Origin: Chondrus crispus | Taxonomy: Eukaryota; Rhodophyta; Florideophyceae; Gigartinales; Gigartinaceae | Direction of reading: 5' to 3' | Assembly: GCF_000350225.1 (NCBI RefSeq) | Contig: NW_005179103.1 | Location: 102,720 to 166,719, forward strand | Length of the DNA: 64,000 nt | Shown: positions 37,452-47,265 of the stretch, piece after piece | Layout: each line of letters opens with the position of its first letter | Position numbering within the stretch: position 1 is the stretch's first letter | Program-made: the position numbers and the translations under genes | The notes under the pieces: generated by a model | The model's database searches: none | Told to the model about the DNA's origin: nothing | What the model saw: the letters and a program-made list of their open reading frames with translations, nothing else

Positions 37452-38349
37452 TTATTCATATATCCATACCGAAGCCGTTGGAGACCAGGTGCAAAGTTCG
37501 GACGGTTCGAACCAGATCCCAATTTCGCGGGTCGCTGTGTCGACGGCATCAGAACCACTGCAGTAGGTATACGTATGTGGCAATAGTCGATATTGACACC
37601 GTGATCGTCGGGAAGTTAGTTAGGGCTGGTCTTGGAGATACGAAACAGAATTGCTAGCGGATTGGGTAGAGAAGATAGAACTTACTGGATCACACTATTC
37701 ATGCAGGACCGGGATGAGGATGCCAGAGACGGAGAGAAGAGCAGAAGAAAACAAAGAACAAAGCAGAAAAGAAAAAGACGAAGCCGATTAGCAGCGTGCA
37801 ATTAAAGTAGTCTTGATCTTGATCAGGGGCAGTGGGTATTGAAAAGTGGATATTGGAAGCGTACTTGCGCCCAACATCGACGCCAAAATCACCGCGAATA
37901 GTGCCTGGGTTACTCGAGAGCGGGTTTGTTTCCCCGATCATTTTTCTGGCTGTAGTTACAACGCCTGCGCCCTCCCACACCATAGCACAGACAGGTCCTG
38001 ACGTAATGAAGTCGACGAGGCCGGCGAAAAATGGCTTCGACGACAGAGACGCATAGTGGGTCTCAGCAAGCTGCCGGCTAGGAACGAGAGTCTTGATGCC
38101 AACCAATTTGTAGCCCTTGGCCTCAAAACGGGAAATAATGTTGCCAAGCAGGCCGCGATTCATTCCATCCGGCTTCAGAGCAATAAACGTGCGCTCGTCT
38201 TGAGACATGCTCACGCGGCATGGGACGAAGGCTGGAGCAGCACGCGGTGTGACATGGCGACGCACAAATGTGGAATGACGAGTGGAGCAGGTTGCCACGC
38301 GGGCACGATTGGGCGATGGAAGGACGACAGAGACGGGAACGAAGGCCAT
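37452..38349 (-). CDS. Nucleoside diphosphate kinase, plastid-targeted, three exons with 9-nt microexon
   Basis: Join 38349-37865, 37694-37686 and 37557-37452; 199 residues. The start is the ATG at 38349: [11 protein letters not shown] opens a basic Ser/Thr/Arg leader of about 48 residues with Phe at position 3, as in red-algal plastid transit peptides. The NDP kinase domain begins [11 protein letters not shown], continues to [13 protein letters not shown], and then the genomic frame loses homology at a GTACGC donor. The 9-nt exon (minus strand TGTGATCCA, between AG and GTAAGT) followed by the third exon gives [17 protein letters not shown] and the normal end ASVWIYE. The His of NVIHGSD is the phosphorylated catalytic residue. 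The enzyme exchanges gamma-phosphates between NTPs and NDPs. Confidence 0.88.
37558..37685 (-). other. Intron 2 of the NDP kinase gene
   Basis: 128 nt, GTAAGT donor, CTGCAG acceptor. AACTAAC at 37615-37621 (minus strand) is a good branch-point candidate, one base from TACTAAC. Confidence 0.8.
37695..37864 (-). other. Intron 1 of the NDP kinase gene
   Basis: 170 nt, GTACGC donor, AATAG acceptor, with a T/C-rich stretch and GCTAAT before the acceptor. It is retained open reading frame for 165 nt, so a naive call reads through it. Confidence 0.75.
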
Positions 38350-39005
38350 TGCTGGGTCGAGAGGGTGGCAACGATTGATGGGATTGGAGAGACGCGAGTT
38401 GGGATCGAAGGTGGTAGGCGAGGGACAGGCGAAGACGTAACGAAACAAGGGTTGTGATCACAAAGCAATATTTTGTTGATCTCGGTGGGTTTCGATTGGA
38501 TACCAGGGTAGTCGTCGCATGACAATTTGTCCATTGTCATGGAGAACAAGATCTGGAGAGGTGGGCAGGGCATTCCATGATGATGATACAGTACCCTTGG
38601 TACAGTGCAGTATGCCACTGCGACACTGATTTTGAGCTGAGCCCGCACGGACAGGCGGCCCTGATACCATACTGTACGTACGGTACCGGTACTGTACGCA
38701 CTGCATGATATCCAATCGCATAGTGCATGGGCCGCTTTTATCAATGCCGTTGAAAAAAACCGGGGCATGCTTTCCTCTTTCCCAGCAATGACCGCCCCCC
38801 CTCCTCATCCGCAATCCGCACTATCGGTTACCGCGCTCCCACAAGAACCCGCTTGCATAGGGAGAAGCATTCCAAGAAGACGCATCCATCTTTCGCTTCA
38901 TTCCTCACCGGTCGTGACGCCGTCAGCCAACCCTACTCGTCCTCCTTTCTAACCGTCTCCCATCTTAAGCTACCGCCCTTGCCGTCCCTTCTCTGCGTCC
39001 CCATC
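38350..39005. promoter_or_regulatory. Divergent promoter region, NDP kinase / SEC3
   Basis: About 655 bp. TACAGTA at 38587 and TACTGTA at 38670 and 38690; the last two flank a near-palindrome, ACTGTACGTACGGTACCGGTA. A C-rich leader precedes the SEC3 ATG. Confidence 0.45.
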
Positions 39006-42000
39006 ATGCTCTCCCGCCGTCGCTCCAGCGAGCGCGCCTCCGTCGCCCAAGCGCTAATTGCGCAGGCTTCCCTCACTCCCTCTCAAAAGCGGCTGGACGC
39101 CGCTTTACGCGGCGCCTCCATCATGTTTTCCGTCCAAGCTCGCCTGGACTCGACCACCCACGTCACCGCAGCGTCCACCACAACCTCCGCCGCCCTTCCC
39201 CGCGCCGCCCTACCTCGCCTGCCGGATCTATCCGGCGACCTCACCACCTCGGATGTCACCGGCATGCGCCGCCTCTTTTCTCGCGAGTCTCGTCTCCGAC
39301 GCTCGCGCACCCCCGCGGCGGGCGACACGCGGCCCACATACCATCTCGCCGTCGCCTCGCATGGCAAGGCCGGCGATATCATACGTCTGCACCAGCTTGT
39401 CGACCACGGACCCGGCGCAAGAGCGGCCGTGCATCGAACATGGCCACTCGCTGACCTGCGAAAAATTGACGGCCTGGGGAGACCGGTTAAGGAAAGCCGC
39501 CAGTTCACTTTGTACTTTGCCATCTCCAATCGCGTCACCGCTTGGCGCTGCAATACTCCACACGAAAGGGCCACCTTCCTATGGTCTTTGCTTCAAACGT
39601 GCGTCTCTCACCTCAAGAGAGCGCCCCCTGTCATTAATTTATTGCTTCTAGACTTGCAGACAATGGCTGAAAGTCTGGTCCATAGCGACAAGGCCGGCGC
39701 AGATGACTCATCATCTGACCGAGTGCGAGCAGAAGCAAAACAAAACCGGTTAACCAGTTCCCTAGATGAGCTTGCAGCTGAGAGGGAACAACAATCCGAG
39801 GATCTCATGCGAGCTAATGCCAATCACTCAGATTCGTTGGTGAACCCCACGGCCTCGCCAAATGAAACTAGGTCGGCTTCCACGTCCACCACAGCGAGAA
39901 ACTCTAACTCAGTTCAAGGGCGAAGCCAAACCGACGCCTTGTTCGAAGACATTGATGAAACTCCTTTTAGTACTCCTGGAGACCGCGTTCGGGACGCTTC
40001 ATCAGAATCCCTCGCGGGTGCCCGCGGTAGAAGAATGCACGAAATGGCATCGCAAAAAGTGAAGCGTACGCTGTCGGAACCAAAGGCCAGCAAGCTAAAT
40101 GTGGACCGCAAAGATACTTCTGACCCTGACTCTGACCGCTTCCTTCCGAAAAGGGCAGACACAATTGCTCCGGTTCAACGGGCTCATGACCCCAAGCTGA
40201 GAGAAATGAATATTGACGAGAGAGCATTTTTAGCCGCTGCGAAACGAATGGGGGCCAATAAATCCTTTGAGATGAAGATTAATGGAACCTTTGATTCTAA
40301 TCAAGAGAGCGACCCAAAAGCGAGACTCTTTCAACAAAGACTGAAAATGGGAGAGGCTAGTACTGCTAAAGTAGTTGTTGAGCGAAACCTACTGCAAGAG
40401 AAGAAATTATTCAAATTGTCATCACAAGAACAAAACCATCTGACATCTGTACTTAAAGTCTTCCGGGCAGAGAACAATTGCTATTCATTAAGCGATTTGA
40501 GTTGTTGGGCAGAGGCCAGGATAGGCCAGTTGGAAAACAAAAACATTGCAGACGTTGTAAGCGTGGAGGAACAGTCCATGTCGACCTGGCATAGGGATTT
40601 AAAGAGCACGAAAGCAGCAGAAAACGAGGAATCCCTCGAAGAGACGAACGGAGACCAGTGGTCTTACGATTCTCTCGTGAGTGCGATGAAACATGCACAA
40701 CCATGGTTGGGAAAGTGCAAGCTCATCCTTGCCCCGTATGCCTCCTTGGTTAAGGATATACATGACGGTGTCACTCTATTAGAGGTTCAACGGTCAAACA
40801 CCTCCCGCTTAAGCCATCTTCTGACAGAACTGATTGAAACACTTTCCTTCAAAGAATCGGAGCAATCACTGGTGGATGGTATTGGCACATGTGATGCTTC
40901 CCTCAACCTGGCAGAATTTGATGGGGAAGATTTTCAAGCCGCCACAAGAGTAATTGCTACAAAAGTAGCTGCTCTGCGCCGGTTATCACCCCTTGCTGAT
41001 ATGGAGGCAGTTGGAAGAGTGCAAGGGTTGTTGTCGCAGAGACAGCAAGAAGCATCAACAATCTTAATGCCTATGTTGAAGGAACATATTGATCAGATCT
41101 ATGACCGAGAGCGAAACCTCATAGCAAAGGGCTCTTTCGAAATGATTCGAAAATGTCGTTTTAGAGATTCCATGTCTACAGAGAGACAAGAATTTTTGAA
41201 AGGAGTACAAAGCCTCGCTATCTTCGGAAAGGGCAAGTTTGTAGAACTTCTCGAGCATTTCATTTCTCTTTCCTCGGCGCTAACAATGAGAATATTACAT
41301 GCTGGCATGGAAAGGATGCAAGGCAGGCTTGTTGACGGTGGGACAATTGTTCGCGAGACGAAAATCTTTAGCAACCACTTATTCTACGCAGCTGTTGTAG
41401 AGGGTATTCAAGCGTGCCAACTCTTCGCAGACGTTTTGGGGGCAGCATCGGAAGAAGAGATTATATCCCTTCCAGGCCTTTTGCGAAGGCTGATAAGCAC
41501 GGATGCAATCATCGATGTCTTCTTGACAGAGGAGAGAAACGACGCCATGCGAGCCTGCATATACCTTACCGTATCGCGCTATCTTCAGCTGATTGTCAGA
41601 GGGGTAAAGGATGGCGACTGGATCCGAAATGCGGATATCTTGGTGAAGACGATGGAAGCGTCTGCAACTGATGGCGACATTGATTTCGAAAATGACACAG
41701 CCATCCAGCGGAAATACAGCACGAGTTTGCAGTTGACAGAGAATGAGAAAGTAAGGCGTGATGACCAAGATTCGCAGCCACTCTCAAGAGTCTCAAAAAG
41801 TGCTTCTTTTTCCGGAAGTTCCAGGCTCGACAGAAGCGAAAATGCCTTTACATGTACAGAACATGTAACGGCATGTATGTCCAACTACTTAGATATTGCT
41901 CAAAATATGTCCAACAGATGTAAGTCCTTGGCAGCAGAGCAAGTTTCATCATATATTTCTGCTCTGTCCAACTCGATGGACATGAACTCCGATCATGCCA

Positions 42001-42692
42001 GAGCCGAGTTTTTCTTCCATGTTCAGGAAAGTATGGATTTATGTGACATCTTGACTGCTTCCGAGTATGATCTATTCAAAGGACCACCCGTCAAAACTGC
42101 GGAAATTGATCCGGCGAGGTCTCTCTGCGAGCGCTTGGTTGCCGCTGCAATGAGAAGCACTGAAATATCAACACACAGCTGCATTGAGCGGGTGTCAGGC
42201 ACCGTGAAACTTCAATGCTACGGTTACATCGCTACGACGCTGGACAGAGCAGAGATCCCTGAATATTTAATCCCGTTCGCTCACCTCTCTGCAAGAGTTT
42301 GGAGGCACGTAATGGCGAAGTGGGCGGAGCGAGAAGTTTTCGGGAGCCTTTTTTCCAGTCTCAAGATGGAGTCCACAAAACCTTCGGGCGAAGCGCAGCG
42401 AAAGTTCCAGTCTGTAATTTCGGAACTAGACGTTTCCCAAATGGCTTCGCAAATGAAAAATTCGCTGCTCGCAGTGCTTGAGACTGCTTCCAAGAGTTTC
42501 GTTCTTGAAGCATCCTGTGCAGCTTTCATTGCGCTCACGAAAGAGAAACTCGAGGACTGCTTGTACAGGGCAAAGAAGCAAAGGCTCAGTGCCGAATCAC
42601 GGTCGCTCCTCGTTACAGTTTCCAAGGAACTTCTTGCCTCCTTGCGAACAGAACTTGGGAGATTATCTGAAAACAGAAAACGGAGAGAATAA
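39006..42692 (+). CDS. SEC3: Exocyst complex component SEC3 (EXOC1)
   Basis: 1228 residues from the ATG at 39006 (MLSRRRSSERASVAQALI). The N-terminal part (about residues 110-205) matches the SEC3 PIP2-binding PH-like domain: TYHLAVASHGKAGDIIRLHQ, HRTWPLADLRKIDG, FTLYFAISNRVTAWRC and FLWSLLQTC. A disordered linker (about 215-470) follows. The remaining ~750 residues are the helical-bundle SEC3 C-terminal region, with typical heptad-like segments (SYDSLVSAMKHAQPWLGKCK, ALRRLSPLADMEAVGRVQGL). SEC3 tethers the exocyst to the plasma membrane at sites of secretion. The length is normal for the family. Convergent with PES1, about 100 bp between stops. Confidence 0.88.
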   Translation: MLSRRRSSERASVAQALIAQASLTPSQKRLDAALRGASIMFSVQARLDSTTHVTAASTTTSAALPRAALPRLPDLSGDLTTSDVTGMRRLFSRESRLRRSRTPAAGDTRPTYHLAVASHGKAGDIIRLHQLVDHGPGARAAVHRTWPLADLRKIDGLGRPVKESRQFTLYFAISNRVTAWRCNTPHERATFLWSLLQTCVSHLKRAPPVINLLLLDLQTMAESLVHSDKAGADDSSSDRVRAEAKQNRLTSSLDELAAEREQQSEDLMRANANHSDSLVNPTASPNETRSASTSTTARNSNSVQGRSQTDALFEDIDETPFSTPGDRVRDASSESLAGARGRRMHEMASQKVKRTLSEPKASKLNVDRKDTSDPDSDRFLPKRADTIAPVQRAHDPKLREMNIDERAFLAAAKRMGANKSFEMKINGTFDSNQESDPKARLFQQRLKMGEASTAKVVVERNLLQEKKLFKLSSQEQNHLTSVLKVFRAENNCYSLSDLSCWAEARIGQLENKNIADVVSVEEQSMSTWHRDLKSTKAAENEESLEETNGDQWSYDSLVSAMKHAQPWLGKCKLILAPYASLVKDIHDGVTLLEVQRSNTSRLSHLLTELIETLSFKESEQSLVDGIGTCDASLNLAEFDGEDFQAATRVIATKVAALRRLSPLADMEAVGRVQGLLSQRQQEASTILMPMLKEHIDQIYDRERNLIAKGSFEMIRKCRFRDSMSTERQEFLKGVQSLAIFGKGKFVELLEHFISLSSALTMRILHAGMERMQGRLVDGGTIVRETKIFSNHLFYAAVVEGIQACQLFADVLGAASEEEIISLPGLLRRLISTDAIIDVFLTEERNDAMRACIYLTVSRYLQLIVRGVKDGDWIRNADILVKTMEASATDGDIDFENDTAIQRKYSTSLQLTENEKVRRDDQDSQPLSRVSKSASFSGSSRLDRSENAFTCTEHVTACMSNYLDIAQNMSNRCKSLAAEQVSSYISALSNSMDMNSDHARAEFFFHVQESMDLCDILTASEYDLFKGPPVKTAEIDPARSLCERLVAAAMRSTEISTHSCIERVSGTVKLQCYGYIATTLDRAEIPEYLIPFAHLSARVWRHVMAKWAEREVFGSLFSSLKMESTKPSGEAQRKFQSVISELDVSQMASQMKNSLLAVLETASKSFVLEASCAAFIALTKEKLEDCLYRAKKQRLSAESRSLLVTVSKELLASLRTELGRLSENRKRRE

Positions 42693-42795
42693 CCATTGTC
42701 GCAATACAAATAGTGACACTTCTAACTAAACACTCGTCATAACAGGCAATAACATCAAAACAGAAACAAGGTGCAAAGCGCTACATCCGTTTTAT

Positions 42796-44868
42796 TCACG
42801 CTTTCGACTTGCGGCGTTTTCTTGTCTTCTCAGCCACTGGAGTTCGCTCGCTTTCTATTTGCTTCCGTTTGGCGGTGAGACGATCTCTGACCACCTGCTT
42901 GGCTTGCTCTTCGCGTTTGTGCCTTTTGTACTGTTTCATCCTCTTCCTGCTCATCATCAGTGCGGCCATTTCCTTCCCTTCTTTAGCTATCTCTGACTCT
43001 TTCTCCTTTGACATCGCTTCCTCCTCCTCTTCCTCCTCCTCTTCCTCCGATTCCTCCTCTTCTGATTCCTCCTCAGATTTTTCTTCTTCTGACATGCTGT
43101 CGACGCTTGTGCCCTCGTTTTCCGGTTTCGAATTATTTGACCCATCACTCTGTTTTGTTGTCACACCCCCGGACCCCACTCGTTCGATGCCAGACGCTTC
43201 CTTCTCAACGTTCTTACCAAATTTGTTTTCGTTCTCATCCAGATTCCGCTTGTGGGATTCTGCGGGATCTTGCATACTACTCGCTTCATCTCCTTGAGAA
43301 CCTCTACTAAGCTTCCTTTTCGCCCGGCGCTGTTCTCCCGACATTGCCAAATCAGCCTCCCCGCCTTTGTCCATTCCTCCCTTCGTCTTCGCATTGCCCT
43401 CCGCATAGACAACGGCAGCTGCTTCTGCGACGACAGAGGTGTCTCCTGCCTTAATGCGGTCCAGAACGTCCTTAAACCAGGGTCGGTATCCTCCATCGTC
43501 CTCTTCTGTAACGAATGGGCTGAGGTGAGGTGGAAGATTGTTGCCTGGTGAATATAGGGAAGTTGGGAGTGCTACTCCCGCATTGATAGAATCGAATATG
43601 TACTGGGGCTGAACGTATTCCAGGGACATGTCTCTCCGACCAACAATTTTCGGTCGGTCGATAATCCAATGGGTGTATCCCTCTAATCGGTTCGGACCCT
43701 CAACGAGGTCGTCTTCTCGAGTTACTCGAGCTGCACCAGATGCTTTCAGAACAAATTCTAGTTCTGTGTATGGGACTTCTCGTCCAAGTACGAATAAGGT
43801 CTCATCAAATACCCCTCGTGCCGAAGAAACGTCATTCACATCTCTGTCGTCATCAGACAATTCGCCTTGTACACCATTCGCCTCCTTGCTCCCAGTGCTT
43901 TGCTTGTTTCCGTCCTTTTCCTCCTCGTTCTCTTCGTCCTCCTCGTCCTCGCTTCCGGCGTCCATAACCATCTGCTGTGCCTTCTTAACGGCCTGGGCTG
44001 AAACGCGCTCTTGATCTGGTACCTCTTCGTCCAGTTGCAGTCCCATGGGCGCATTTCCATTCGCGCGACTTGACTTCCGTTCCACTTCAATTGCTGCCAG
44101 TTCCAAGCCTTTCGCGTTTGCGACGCGACTGATTTTCGGAGGGTAGGCAAGATTTTGACTGGTATACAAGCGGAAGTTAACAAAGCTGAGAATACATTCA
44201 TACAGCTCCAAAAAGGTGAGCATAACAGAATAGTCGACATCCGCAGGCAAGACCTGACTGAAGCGGTGTGGAGTGACCCATGTGACAAGCTCGCCAGCAA
44301 CCCTCGCCTGAAAATAGTACCCCTTGATGGACACGAAACAACGCTTCAATGCATTCGTCTCGGCGACGAAATTGTGAAATTCTTTGAGCAGGCGTTGACA
44401 GTTGGTGACACGCTCCGGCTTAATACCAACTTTGTGGTCAGCAGGCAAATTTGCGAACAGAGCGACGACGCAGACCGGGTCATCCAGCTCGCGAATAGCA
44501 TCGGTAAAATTCGGGTACCTCTCGACCACGAGATGGTCGAGACGGGCCTTCGGCTTACTGAGAGCGAGACGCTTCAGGACATCAATTCTCCTCTTCGCGC
44601 GAGCCTTGACCTCCTTCTTCTTGTGTGCGTTCTCCTGTCGAACAGTAGAAATGAGACGCTCATGTCGCAAGAAATCGATGTCCTTTCGCAGATAGTAGGT
44701 CTTGTCGGAGCCTTCCAATTTCTTGCGGGGGTCGCGCGGGTAAATCCCCTTGAGGATGCAAAGACGGCGGAACTCGGAAAGAGAGAGTTGAAGCTTCTTT
44801 AGTGCCTTTGCACGGGTTATGAATGCCTTAGCGTTTCCAGAAGTTCCCTTCTTCTTCTCACGGCTCAT
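42796..44868 (-). CDS. PES1: Pescadillo, ribosome biogenesis factor
   Basis: 690 residues from the ATG at 44868. The N-terminal Pescadillo domain (about residues 5-290) is well kept: GNAKAFITRAKALKKLQLSL, FRRLCILKGIYPRDPRKK, ISTVRQENAHKKKEVKARAK, ERYPNFTDAIRELDD, FVSIKGYYFQARV, ITWVTPHRF-like VTWVTPHRF. A BRCT domain follows (about 360-460), with LEGYTHWIIDRP and YVQPQYIFDSIN. The C-terminus has a long Glu run (about residues 615-635) and a basic nuclear localisation tail (KTRKRRKSKA). PES1 acts with BOP1 and WDR12 in maturation of the large ribosomal subunit in the nucleolus. The acidic run is coded mostly by GAG/GAA repeats. Confidence 0.95.
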   Translation of the reverse strand: MSREKKKGTSGNAKAFITRAKALKKLQLSLSEFRRLCILKGIYPRDPRKKLEGSDKTYYLRKDIDFLRHERLISTVRQENAHKKKEVKARAKRRIDVLKRLALSKPKARLDHLVVERYPNFTDAIRELDDPVCVVALFANLPADHKVGIKPERVTNCQRLLKEFHNFVAETNALKRCFVSIKGYYFQARVAGELVTWVTPHRFSQVLPADVDYSVMLTFLELYECILSFVNFRLYTSQNLAYPPKISRVANAKGLELAAIEVERKSSRANGNAPMGLQLDEEVPDQERVSAQAVKKAQQMVMDAGSEDEEDEENEEEKDGNKQSTGSKEANGVQGELSDDDRDVNDVSSARGVFDETLFVLGREVPYTELEFVLKASGAARVTREDDLVEGPNRLEGYTHWIIDRPKIVGRRDMSLEYVQPQYIFDSINAGVALPTSLYSPGNNLPPHLSPFVTEEDDGGYRPWFKDVLDRIKAGDTSVVAEAAAVVYAEGNAKTKGGMDKGGEADLAMSGEQRRAKRKLSRGSQGDEASSMQDPAESHKRNLDENENKFGKNVEKEASGIERVGSGGVTTKQSDGSNNSKPENEGTSVDSMSEEEKSEEESEEEESEEEEEEEEEEAMSKEKESEIAKEGKEMAALMMSRKRMKQYKRHKREEQAKQVVRDRLTAKRKQIESERTPVAEKTRKRRKSKA

Positions 44869-45587
44869 TGCTGGAGACGCTCTTTTCTTTCGATACGCGG
44901 ATTGCGGACTGGCGTACTATGTCGTCGAAAATGTAAATGCCAGAGGAGACACCGAGCAATACGGCAAATATCAGCGAAGAAGGGGGGATAGAACGAAAGG
45001 GGTTAAACCGAACAAATGCAATGCGACGACGTCCGCCTGACATTTACAGAACAAGAAGCTGCTCAATTAACTTGGTTTGCAGGTGCGCAAGGCGTAGTGG
45101 GGGCAGTTCTACGCCACCGCCTTCACAGTGACCTGAGCCACGTCGTCGTCGGGTCTGGTAGGATCCCGGATCTGTTTCGTCCAGTAGGAGCTTCCCATCC
45201 GGATTATCCAATCGTGTACACGTGCGGTGCCGTTGCAACGAATACCGCAATATGGCACTTCTGCTTTTTCAGTTCTGCGCACTATTACTCACTGTACTAC
45301 GAGAGATATGTCCTCCAGTGAACGCTTTTCGGCCTGTCTGATTGAACTACAGTATTACGCAGAGTGGCTATGCCAACACGTCGGTTTGGCGCCAAACTGC
45401 ATGGACGAAGGCAACAAGGCAACAAGCAAAGTTTGTTCCGGCATCACCTCGCTCACAAACCGTCCAAGCCCGAAGCACGCGCCCATCCTCCCCAGCCACC
45501 GCACACCGCAACCACGCGAAATTTCCTCACTCAACTCCATGCTGAAGCGCAGAAACAATACTGCGCACGCGTGCCTCCGGTGACATC
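44869..45587. other. Divergent intergenic region, PES1 / orphan
   Basis: About 720 bp. TACAGTA at 45348. A 101-codon ORF at 45016-45321 has no recognisable features. Nothing else seen. Confidence 0.4.
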
Positions 45588-46760
45588 ATGGCTCGTCCAT
45601 CGGCCAAAGTCATGCCATTGGCCTCAATGGCGACCGATTTGCTTGCTGACATCGCCCCGGAGCTTGCGCTACGCTGGTGCATGCGCGAGGCTTCTCAGAC
45701 AGACCTTCAGCTCCAGAAAACCATGCCGGCCACCCTCTACCGTGCGCTCATGTCCTTCCTGCTCCGTGCGCCCAGTACTCGCGACGCTGTCGCCGCATAT
45801 GAGGTGCTCACGCGAGCCGTTTCATTGCCTCTGGAAACCCCAGGTGCCTGTCTGGGATTTTCTACTGCGCAGGAGTCGGGGCGCGTCGCTGCAGTGCTCA
45901 CCAATTTGGTCGCGAGCGCAGCAAGGGACGAGCCGTTGATACAGACTGCTCCCGCCTTGTCGTTGTACGCAACTGCAGGCCCTGGCGTGGGGGATGCCGA
46001 AGAATATTACAACGCGAAAGCGAGTCACACATCGGAGTTTTCGGACAAGAAGGAAAGTCTCGACGATGTACGTTCGGCAAACCTAGCTATGGCGATTGAA
46101 GTCTTCGCAATTGCGATGGAGAAGGACGGAGAGACAGCACGTTTCTTGAAAGATGCCGTCATGCATCATGCAGCGTTTCTCTCCCCATTTACGGAACTGC
46201 TGCCAATGACTATCAGCGACCTTGGGCCGAGACTTCAGGAAGCCTTAAGCCGTTTATATGCTGCTTACATCAAGAACCAAACTCAAGCCGTGAGAGACGA
46301 TGTCCGAACAAGACTAGCTAACAGTTGCATGCGTCTCGCATATGAGCAACCCGCCAGCTTGGGGCTGTTCATTTTCGCCATTACGGACCCCGACATGCGC
46401 ATGTCGGTGTGTCGCATATGCCTCATTCAACGCTTTGGTATTCGCGATAAGGTTGAAAAGCGGCTCACTTTGTCGTCGCTATCGAGCAAGTATTTAATAG
46501 TCAAAGCTAAGAAAGGACGTGCTAACGCAGCCTTGGCGCCCCTTTTCGCAGGACTCATCATGAGTTGCTTCGAGTGTGCAGAGGCTAGTGAATTCCGTTC
46601 GTCCGGTGTAAAGAAAGATGCGGAAGTAGCTGCAAAGGTCAAGAGTTTGACCCTCTTTATGAATCGCACCGTGCCTACGTTTGGGTCTGCGAAGCATGAC
46701 GAGACAACCCTGCGAATTGCATGTATGGCCCTTGCAAGTCGAAGAATCGAAAATAGTTAA
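45588..46760 (+). CDS. Hypothetical helical protein (390 aa)
   Basis: 390 residues from the ATG at 45588. I do not recognise the family. The sequence is Ala/Leu-rich and almost entirely predicted helix, with regularly spaced helical pairs (SKVMP-like start, YRALMSFLLRAPSTRDAVAA, ANLAMAIEVFAIAMEKDG, ARLANSCMRLAYEQP), which suggests an ARM/HEAT-like alpha-solenoid. There is no signal peptide or membrane segment. Codon use is like that of neighbours, which supports a real gene. A subunit of a larger nuclear complex is possible but not shown. Confidence 0.65.
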   Translation: MARPSAKVMPLASMATDLLADIAPELALRWCMREASQTDLQLQKTMPATLYRALMSFLLRAPSTRDAVAAYEVLTRAVSLPLETPGACLGFSTAQESGRVAAVLTNLVASAARDEPLIQTAPALSLYATAGPGVGDAEEYYNAKASHTSEFSDKKESLDDVRSANLAMAIEVFAIAMEKDGETARFLKDAVMHHAAFLSPFTELLPMTISDLGPRLQEALSRLYAAYIKNQTQAVRDDVRTRLANSCMRLAYEQPASLGLFIFAITDPDMRMSVCRICLIQRFGIRDKVEKRLTLSSLSSKYLIVKAKKGRANAALAPLFAGLIMSCFECAEASEFRSSGVKKDAEVAAKVKSLTLFMNRTVPTFGSAKHDETTLRIACMALASRRIENS

Positions 46761-47265
46761 TGCAAAGCCGCTCCGGATGTGAGCTGCTGTTGACATCCAT
46801 GTAAACAAACCTTTCACGCAGTGTGCCTAACACTGCTTTGAAAAACACAACTATGAAGTCCATGTCACTAGACGAATGGACAAAATGCCTACGGTAGATG
46901 GATCGTATGAATTCGACATCCTCAGAGGCAGATGCGTTTTCAGTTTTGCGCCAGAGCGCCTTGCGGCCATGGCTAGTTGTGATAATAGTTTGGGCAGTGC
47001 AGCTCAAGCGGCATGTTCAGGACGACATTTGTCTTGTTTAAGAACTACACACTATGTACAGTAGAATCTTCGCTTCACACTGTTTGTGATTATCGGCTTC
47101 TCCGCCTCTCATCTCATCTTGAGCCTAGGATCAAGAGCCAGCCCCGGTGAATTGATCGTCCTCGATCGTCTTGGCCGGAAGACTCAAAACGTAGAAATGG
47201 GTTTCGGAGACAAAGGGAAGGATCTAATCTATCAATAAGGCTCCAACTGGAAGGATGCCATGTCC
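46761..47265. other. Convergent intergenic region
   Basis: About 505 bp between the orphan stop and the ERO1 stop. TACAGTA at 47057. No gene seen. Confidence 0.4.

Noticed and set aside
37699..37864. C-terminal hydrophobic tail of NDP kinase ([15 protein letters not shown])
   Set aside because: It is the translation of intron 1; splicing restores the normal kinase end.
38350..38448. Longer NDP kinase precursor starting at 38448
   Set aside because: The codon at 38448 is TTG. The first ATG in frame is 38349 and gives a typical Met-Ala-Phe transit peptide start.
45016..45321. 101-codon ORF in the PES1 upstream region
   Set aside because: No family resemblance or coding bias. It overlaps the probable divergent promoter.
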